64,000 bases of DNA from positions 15,532,853 to 15,596,852 of the forward strand of contig CM042087.1 of the NCBI GenBank assembly GCA_023512835.1, in the 5' to 3' direction. Under the pieces are notes generated by a model that saw only the letters and a program-made list of their open reading frames with translations, was not told the origin of the DNA and did not search any database. A program made the translations under genes and the position numbers. The stretch's first letter is position 1. Each line of letters starts with the position of its first letter. Shown in pieces: positions 57,552-64,000 of this stretch. This DNA comes from Taxillus chinensis. Its lineage: Eukaryota; Streptophyta; Magnoliopsida; Santalales; Loranthaceae.

Positions 57552-59102
57552 TGGTCGTTGCGATTCCTTGTTGACTTAAGGTGGCAACTCTTTCCCACTG
57601 CTCAATGTGACTGCCTTGCAAAACTCCTTTGGAGTCACTTCAGTGTTACTAGGGAAAGACCCTTTTTGTTGTGCATTTACTATATTGGCAAGTTGTCCTA
57701 GTTGTTGCTCCAACCCTTTCATGGCAGTACCTAAATCACTCATCCCCGCTTTCATTTCATTAAGCTTAACATCTGTGTTCTCAAGTCGGTAGTGAGTTTG
57801 CTGTGCAAATTTATAAAAAAACTGTTTCTTCTTATCATCTAAAACCTTCTCTTTTATTGGTTGTTGTTGGTATTGCTGCTAAGGCTGAAACTGTTGAGGT
57901 TGAGCTTGCTGTTGTCCAAACCCTAGTGGTTTTGGAGGGAATGGCTGAGGGTTTGAAGTATTCTTCTGATTTGACCATGAAGAGTTCTCATGATTCCTTT
58001 TGCTCGGATGATAAGTTTGAGGATGTGGGCCACCATGAAAATTCTGCTTCTGATAATACCCCTTGCCTCCCACATATAAAGCCTCCTCAACTGCAATCAT
58101 GGTAGAAGAATTATACTCCAAAGATGTATTATCAATAGGACCTCCCATTCTCACTGCCATAGCTGTCATGTGTTGTGTAAGAAGATCCACTTTATTTGTG
58201 AGTTCACCTAGCTGATTATCAGTCATTGCAGCTACACTCTTACTAGGAGCAGGGACTCTCTCATTTGGCCATTAATAATTGTTAAGAGCCATTCTCTCTA
58301 ATAGCTCCCTTGCTTCTTCTGGTGCTTTTAACATAAAAGCCCCTCCTGTTGTTGCATCAACATTGTCCTTCATTTGAGGTGTTAAACCCATAAAGAAGGA
58401 CTAAATCTCAAACCATTCTGGCAAGCCATCAGGTGGGCATCAGCGTACTAGATCCTTGAATCTTTCCCACACTTCATAAAGAGATTCAGTATCTTTTTGT
58501 CTAAAAACCCCAATTGCTCCTCTCAACTGTATCAGCTTAGCTGGGGTAAAGAACTTGGATAAGAATTTGATCGCAAGATCAGCCCATGTGTGAATGTTGC
58601 CTGGAAATAGTGAGTGTAACCATTGCTTAACTCGATCCTTGAGAGAAAAAGGAAAGAGTTTAAGCCTCAGAGCATCTTTAGAAACACCATTCATTCTTAA
58701 AGTATCACATATTTCTAGAAAATGGTGTAAATGACTATGTGGATCCTCAACCGCCATGCCCCCATACTGTTGCTGACTGACCATATGAATTAAGGTTGGC
58801 TTCAGCTCAAAATTAGCTGCTTGCATTAGTTGTCTATGAATACCTGAGTAATGATCAGAGATAGTTGGTCTAGCAAAATCCAGCAAAGTCCATGGCTGAG
58901 TATCACCATTATGAGTCTCCCCATTATGAGTCTCCCCATTATGATCCTGCCCTTCTACCATATTGTCTAAAACAGGTAGAGTAGAGATATTGGTAGAGTT
59001 AACTTTTGATTGGTCACGCCGCCTCTATCTCAACTTGGCTCTCAATGTCCTCTCAGGTTTTGAATCAAATGGCTCTAAATCTCGCAACCGAGATCGGTGC
59101 AT
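57552..59102 (-). pseudogene. Athila gag
   Basis: Particle protein. One minus-strand frame from ATG 59102 (ATG chosen because RLRDLEPFD and PERTLRAKLR follow directly) to 57552, with stops at about 59025, 58437, 58408 and 58270 and one near 57880. The retrotransposon-gag domain is clear: FARPTISDHYSG, FELKPTLIHMV, DPHSHLHHFLEICDT, LFPFSLKDRVKQWLHSL, TWADLAIKFLSKFF, SLYEVWERFKDL. The C-terminal part has a Gln-rich stretch and QLGQLANIVNAQQKGSFPS, the usual Athila sequence before protease. The rest of gag-pro is lost at the Sire-2 junction. Several stops fit C-to-T changes. Confidence 0.85.
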
Positions 59103-59278
59103 ACACTAAATGAAGCACTGAAGTGAATGAAAATAACTGCAAAAACAAAACAAAGAAAACCCGATGATATTGCTCAACAATGAAATAAAAAGAAATTTAA
59201 AATGCAAAAACACAACATAAACAACCCAAAGCACAAATGTTATTCTTAGTCTTAATGTTATTAAAATTAACACAATTA
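59103..59278 (-). other. Athila leader
   Basis: Short AT-rich non-coding sequence between PBS and gag. Confidence 0.6.
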
Positions 59279-59297
59279 TTTCCCGGCAATGGCACCA
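59279..59297 (-). promoter_or_regulatory. Athila primer-binding site
   Basis: Minus strand TGGTGCCATTGCCGGGAAA, five bases from the LTR end; close to the tRNA-Asp-type PBS (TGGCGCC.TTGCCGGGGA) of Athila elements. Confidence 0.8.
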
Positions 59298-59302
59298 AAA
59301 AT

Positions 59303-60584
59303 TGACCGAAGGATTTATGGCTTATTGTAGTGCACAGGTCAAGTAATAAAGAGAGGTATATCTCGAACTCAGTGTATCTATCCCACGAGGAATAACTGTA
59401 TTACCTAATAATGACTAAGATTAGCAAACACTAAATATGTTTGGCAAAATCGTTTCTTTTTGACCAAGCAATGAAATAAATTAACTAAGCAATGTAAACT
59501 AATACTTCGATTAAAGGAAAAATGTAACAGCACGACAACAATGATATAAAAGTCTAGGGAAGAAGCCAATAGAATCGGATTTCTCTATGCTTTACTAATA
59601 AATTACCTTCTTACATGTGCATGTTGAGATTAATCTCACTTTTAAATGCAATATCCTTTTCTCGTAGTACACACTTTAAGGTTGATTTAATAAAGTTAAA
59701 TGGGTTTGTTCATTCCTCACTCTTCTTTATTATGCCTTAGCTGTAATTCCGCTAATCACGCTAAAATCAGTCCTCTCCATCATTCTTTGTAAGAGAAAAG
59801 CATTAAGCGACCAACCAAAGCAAATTTAACAAGACAAACTTTTAGATGATAATTAACCATTCAAACCATGGCATAGAACAATCCAGTCCTAAGACTTCCT
59901 CCCTAGAGTGGAGGTTTAGCCTGTCATGGTTGTCATATAAACAATCAAAATAAGCATAAATACCATTAAATAGATTTAAGAAATCAAAGCACAAACTTTA
60001 ACTAACTCAAACTGTTCTTACAATCAATCAATATTCTTCGTCCAAAAGAAAGAAAACAACCCTTCTAATTGTCTGCCGTCACCCCCCTTACGTTATCAAA
60101 ACAACCATTTTTGTTCTTAAATAATAGGGTTAAAAACGTTAAAGCCCGAGTCGAACACAAATAGCCCACGTTGATCATACAACAAAGCATGTCGACAGCG
60201 TCGATCAATATTTCGGATCGACCAGCAATCACATCAACCACTTCGTTCTTATTCAACCTCTACATCGATCTACAGCGAACCACATCGATCCACATCGATC
60301 TCAAAAGTCGCGTCGACCATACAAAAAGAATACACCACATATCGACTATACGTCGATCCTCTCCTTTTGTTTTCCAAAACTCAATTAAGATGTTGACCAT
60401 AAAATCCAACTTCCTCTACATCGATCACGACTCCTATAAAAAAAACAAAACACTACAAAAACTCCAAAACAAGATCAGGGGTAAAATGGGAAACAAAGTT
60501 CCTAAACCATGCAAATAAAAGGGTAAAGTAGGGGTAAAATAGAATAAAACACATGCAAAATATAGATAGGATGTGATCCTATCA
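59303..60584 (-). repeat. Athila 5' LTR
   Basis: 1282 bp, minus strand TGATAGGATCACATCC ... CCTTCGGTCA, collinear with 29822-30670 plus 34550-34925. CATCGATC/GTCGACC repeats lie at 60185-60425. The right flank is CATAC; the partner duplication is not available. Confidence 0.9.
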
Positions 60585-60899
60585 CATACTTAGTTGCTTC
60601 AAATTCCAACTTTGGCATACAGATGTTGTCAATACTTGGTTCTTATGCCTCCACGTCATCTCATCTCGACATTATCCGACAGCTTATTATGATCCAAATA
60701 TATGACATCATTTATCAAAGGGCTTCACTATTGATATCATTATCAAGTCTAAAGCCCTAGAGCAGCTGGCATCCATGGACTCTCTTTATATATATACTAA
60801 GCCTTCATCATCAAAATCTATTGCTCTTACATCGCGCCCATTTATCACCGCTCTCAAAACCCTAAACTCTCAAAGCCCTAATCTCCTTTCACTTCCTCC
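60585..60899 (+). promoter_or_regulatory. Candidate promoter of a third-ORF fragment
   Basis: CCACGTCATC (60650-60659), TATA box TTTATATATATAC (60783-60795) and AAAACCCTAAACTC (60856-60869) precede the ATG at 60900 in the same order as at 24111-24482. The start of this segment directly abuts the Athila LTR. Confidence 0.5.
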
Positions 60900-61965
60900 A
60901 TGGCACACTAAGCAGCTCTTTGCGGAGTTAACCCCGGCCACGTCGTCGACTGGAGCACAATCTTTGATCCTCCAGTCTGGTTCTTTGAGGTGTGGTCCCT
61001 TCTGGAAGCCAACCACATTCTCCACCTTGTCTCCACCCCGGTAGATCTTCTCCTCAGAGATGTCATTGAGTTCTAGTGAAACTTCTAGTGCACCACCGAC
61101 TCCATCAAATCCACCATCGAGGGGGTTTCTATCACTATCACCCCCGCCATTCTTTGAACCACCCTCGATCTTCCCGAAGGCACCCCGGTACGGCCTGACC
61201 CTGATAAGATGGCTACTTTATTGGGTTATCAAAATAAAGTGAAGGAGCATAAGCTCAAGGGCTTTCAGGGCCATTATCGTTGTATAGCCCTGAAAGCTCA
61301 GTCCATGAGGTGAGCTCGGCTCACTGGTCCTCCTCACGTATCCGGTCAGTTGCTGCCCCGTCTGTCTCTCGAGGCTTGCAGCGCAGCACTCCCACAACAC
61401 CTTGCACCCATCCCTCAAATGTTACTGTCCCATCTTGCCTAGCTTCTCCTTCAGCCGCTCACTTGAGCCCCTTTGCTGCCAATGCTCCTTCCCCTGCTGC
61501 CTCTCCTCAGGACTACATTCTGATATTCCCTACTACTCCTTAGGAGTGGCGGAACCACCTCTTTCCTGACACTCTGACTGACCTGTGGTTCCGGTTAAGT
61601 CTAGCATACACAGCCTTCATCCCTGACAATGATCTCCAGGTCTACTATACTAATCAATATCAGACCCTAGATGATATGGTAATTTAGAACTTGGAACACG
61701 GCTTTCTAACACCATCTCTATTGTTGCCTTCTCCTCATCTGACAGCAGCTGCTTCTGGACCGAACCAAGACACACGGAGTCCTCTCCCTACCCAGGTCAG
61801 ACCTTTTTCTCCTATAGCTGTCCCCATCGTTGATCTCTCTGCTCACATTGGGTCGGATGTTCCTGGTGATGATCTACCTCTCTCTCCTCCTACTGACACC
61901 TTTGTATTAGATCAAACCCAGAATTTGGATGATGTGGATGAAACCCTATGTAATTTGAGCTGAAA
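60900..61965 (+). pseudogene. Diverged third-ORF fragment (N domain and linker, no protease domain)
   Basis: From ATG 60900 the frame reads, after an early TAA, PGHVVDWSTIFDPPVWFFEVW and VSTPVDLLLRDVIEF, aligning with the N domain of the Sire and Athila third ORFs (PGFIVDW ... VEDVSEF). Stops and frame changes follow. Later pieces are a Pro/Ser-rich linker (61060-61545), a middle-module-like stretch (LWFRLSLAYTAFIPDND, MV*NLEHGFL at about 61575-61705) and an acidic end (SDVPGDDLPLS ... DDVDETL) closing at 61963. No Ulp1-like domain is seen before the LTR at 61966. It could be the truncated 3' part of another copia element or a separate remnant; ownership is unclear. Confidence 0.55.
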
Positions 61966-63288
61966 TGTTTTATGTTTACCCTAAGTTATTGCAGAAGATA
62001 AAACCTTAAATGGGATTTGCACTCAAAGAGCAAAGCAAAAGACAGGATACATAATCCCGATCCGGATCATCGTTAGTGTCGTCAAAATCACTTGGTACAT
62101 AACCAAGTCTTCATACGGAGTAAAAACCCTTTGTGCAGACTAAGAAAGTTGCAAAAACGACTAAGGAATTTGAGTTAATCTCTAAACTGAACTAAGTCAA
62201 AAGTTACGGAATGAAGATTCCGAGTCTACATCTCGCACAGAGTAAGAAAGATTTATTGTGAAGAAAGAATCTAAGTTTTCCACTCTGACAGACTAAGGAA
62301 AAGTAGATACGGACCAAGGAGCCCGAGTCTCTCATTCAAGCGGAGTAAGGAAGACTTATGCAGAGTAAGGACATGCAGTTGCGGACTAAGGAATCCGGAC
62401 CTACACTCAAGCGGAGTAAGGACTTCCTGGATGGAGTAAGGAGTCCGTCACTTATTCTTGATACGGAGTAAGGAACTCAAGTGGAGTAAAGAAGCGCTGA
62501 TGCGGAGTAAGCACTCCAAGCCTCTTGTTCAAACGGAGTAAGAAAGTGCTACCACGGAATAAGGATTCCAGTACTGAACTCACATGGAGTAAGTAAACAC
62601 TAACACATAATAAGGATCCGAGCCTTCTTAACACGGAGTAAGGAACCTTATCACGGACTAAGAAGATGCTGCTTCATTCTATTTAAGCCGCATTCAAGAC
62701 ATCAGCTCGCTACATCCCGATGAAAGACAAACTCATTGAAGATCTAAATTGTCTTACACGTGGAACGCACAGAGATGTGGACAAAGCTTTAATTGCAATT
62801 GGAATCAAGCGATGAAATTCAATACACTTATGATTCCAATATTTCGAGCTCCCCATCTGCAGCAATTAAAGCAGAAGCAGTTTCCGAGAAAACCTTCAAT
62901 GCTACACACCGCTTGGAAAATGCAGTTCCAAGATTGTCTCCAGGGATTGTCTATAACTACTAAACCTTGTACATTTTTAAGAGCGCGCGCGCATACAAGA
63001 GTGTGAACTGAGAAATGGAGTTTATGTGCGTGTACATGTACAAGAGCTAGAGGATATTAATTAGCCAATGTGTGTGTGACTGTAAGAAGGAGTGTTGTTG
63101 TAATCAGCTGGAAACACTGTTCATTTTGTTGTAATTATCAACAGATAATAAAACAAAATACTTCCACTAATTTGATTATCTTTCGCATTTGATTATATCA
63201 TTTTAATCAGATTAGTTGTGGTGCCAACGAGTTTGAAGAAAATTTTAAAGAGCCTATTCACCCCCCTCTAGGCTCTCCGGGACCAACA
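61966..63288 (+). repeat. Sire-3 5' LTR
   Basis: The right end is secure (CCAACA, followed by PBS). The left end is placed at TGTTTTATG (61966) and is uncertain because no second copy is in the window. A GGAGTAAGGA array lies at 62105-62660; AATAAAAC near 63148 could be the polyadenylation signal. Confidence 0.7.
62105..62660 (+). repeat. Degenerate CGGAGTAAGGAA array in Sire-3 LTR
   Basis: About 20 variants of ACGGAGTAAGGA or CGGACTAAGGA at irregular 20-30 bp spacing. Confidence 0.85.
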
Positions 63289-63290
63289 AG

Positions 63291-63302
63291 TGGTATCAGA
63301 GC
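63291..63302 (+). promoter_or_regulatory. Sire-3 primer-binding site (initiator tRNA-Met)
   Basis: TGGTATCAGAGC, complementary to the 3' end of plant initiator tRNA-Met, two bases after the LTR end. Confidence 0.95.
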
Positions 63303-63349
63303 TTATTCTACCTGCTCAACGTAAAGATCATTACTCTTTCAACTCAACA

Positions 63350-63958
63350 ATGGCCGAAGAAAGTAGTATGTTGTTTAACACCCGCCTTAACTCCGAAGGT
63401 GCTCAAGAGCCACTTCCCAATCGAAGCAGCAGTGAAAATATCGATCTACCTCAACTTGCTGCTGCTGCTACTCCTCAACCACGGAGTTCTGGATATACTC
63501 TGAGTAAACCACCAAAGTTCACACCAGAGCTTTTCTCCCAGTGGAAAGCTCGCATGAAGATGTTCATGACATGTCATGATCATCTCATGTGGCCATGTCT
63601 GCATCAGGAGCTTCCCATTCCGATGACCATTGGAGAACATGGAGTGAGACGACCAAAGACTGATGCTGAACTTACCAATGAGGAAAGAGCCTGGCAGTAT
63701 GCCAGTGAAAAGGATCTTGCTTATGTGACATCATCTTTGGACTCTAAAGCTTTCATGGACGTCCAGGGCTGCACAACAGCGAAAGCTGTTTGGGACAAGC
63801 TGACCATTCTCTATGAAGGTAGTCAGTCCCAAATGCAAAACGTTATCTATGCTCTCAGACAGAATTTTGAGAGCTTCAATCACAAACCTAGCGAATCCAT
63901 GGAGAGTATCTATCAGAGATTCGGTAAGCTCATTCCTAGAATTGAAAATTGTCAATGA
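63350..63958 (+). CDS. Sire-3 gag, N-terminal domain
   Basis: 203 residues from ATG 63350, 48 nt after the PBS. Copia gag features: YTLSKPPKFTPELFSQWKARMKMFM (substrate-type gag start), an aromatic helix with ERAWQYASEKDLAYVTSSL, KAVWDKLTILYEGSQ and ESMESIYQRFGKLI. It stops at TGA 63956-63958 before any zinc knuckle, which is short for a copia gag. The stop or a nearby frameshift is probably a lesion, because the element continues beyond the window. The open upstream frame from 63290 covers the PBS and is not coding. Confidence 0.72.
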   Translation: MAEESSMLFNTRLNSEGAQEPLPNRSSSENIDLPQLAAAATPQPRSSGYTLSKPPKFTPELFSQWKARMKMFMTCHDHLMWPCLHQELPIPMTIGEHGVRRPKTDAELTNEERAWQYASEKDLAYVTSSLDSKAFMDVQGCTTAKAVWDKLTILYEGSQSQMQNVIYALRQNFESFNHKPSESMESIYQRFGKLIPRIENCQ

Positions 63959-64000
63959 ACATTACACGCAATCTCAAATCAATGACATGTTATTTTGTCC
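63959..64000 (+). other. Downstream of the gag stop, window edge
   Basis: 42 bases with further stops in the gag frame; too short to interpret. Confidence 0.4.

Larger units (their letters stand above)
29822..60584 (-). mobile_element. Athila-lineage Ty3/gypsy element, opened by nested insertions
   Basis: Minus-strand parts in order: 5' LTR (60584-59303), PBS, gag (59102-57552), then Sire-2 with nested Tat-3 (57551-40869), RT end and RNase H (40868-39960), integrase (39919-38830), spacer with GTCGAT repeats, third ORF (38090-35949), PPT (34943-34926) and 3' LTR (34925-29822, split by a solo LTR). Gag and integrase motifs, the tRNA-Asp-like PBS and an ORF after integrase are typical Athila. 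Protease and most of RT are missing where Sire-2 joins. The last 55 or so bases of the 3' LTR are lost with the left part of Sire-1. Confidence 0.85.
61966..64000 (+). mobile_element. Sire-3: Ty1/copia element, 5' end only
   Basis: 5' LTR, initiator-Met-tRNA PBS and gag start, running off the right edge. The LTR end (TTCACCCCCCTCTAGGCTC...GGGACCAACA) resembles that of Sire-1/2, but the body of the LTR does not, so it is a related but different family. Confidence 0.8.

Noticed and set aside
1..64000. Host protein-coding, tRNA or rRNA genes
   Set aside because: Nothing outside the retrotransposon parts showed recognisable domains or RNA gene structure; PBS sites are tRNA-complementary only and are not tRNA genes.

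Overview
The window looks like a repeat-dense, gene-poor stretch of a flowering-plant nuclear genome. Everything I can recognise is LTR retrotransposon: Ty3/gypsy elements of the Tat/Ogre and Athila lineages, Ty1/copia elements resembling Sireviruses, and solo LTRs of a further Ty3-type family. I see no convincing host gene, tRNA, rRNA or CRISPR array. Species cannot be assigned from what is here.

Layout. 1-12786 is a minus-strand Tat/Ogre element (called Tat-1): partial 3' LTR, tandem-repeat 3' UTR, integrase, RT with two RNases H, gag, a solo LTR at 7629-9727, PBS and 5' LTR. 12787-18485 holds the leader, PBS and LTR of a second minus-strand Tat copy (Tat-2). That LTR is shared with the 3' tip of a third copy on its right, and the leader carries a solo LTR at 13752-16049. 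18486-29821 is a plus-strand copia element (Sire-1) with gag-pol, then a third ORF, then a 3' LTR. 29822-60584 is one minus-strand Athila element opened up by insertions. Its 3' LTR contains a solo copia LTR (30671-34544), itself split by a gypsy-type solo LTR (30802-32633). Its gag-pol is split by a second copy of the copia element (Sire-2, 40869-57551), whose third ORF is split by Tat-3 (43147-54593). 60585-61965 is a diverged third-ORF fragment. 61966-64000 is the 5' LTR, PBS and gag of another copia element (Sire-3).

The nesting is well supported: 5-bp target duplications flank Tat-3 (ATTAC), the copia solo LTR (AATAT), its nested LTR (GAAGA) and the solo LTR in Tat-2 (CTCTA). All coding regions are broken by stops or frameshifts, and many stops look like C-to-T changes when copies are compared.

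The most interesting signal is the third ORF. Four copies occur: in Sire-1, in Sire-2, in the Athila element and next to Sire-3. They share an N-terminal domain with a conserved VDW motif. The three longer copies also share a middle module and a Ulp1/SENP-like (C48) cysteine-protease domain at the C terminus. A similar ORF sits downstream of pol in both copia and gypsy elements, which suggests exchange between unrelated retrotransposon lineages. Upstream of each retained 5' end lies an AAACCCTAA-type motif, and in the two copia-associated cases also a TATA box and an ACGT-core site, suggesting a private internal promoter. Other points are a phase-restoring Ogre-type intron, higher-order satellite structure in the Tat 3' UTRs, and short degenerate tandem arrays in the LTRs of several unrelated families.
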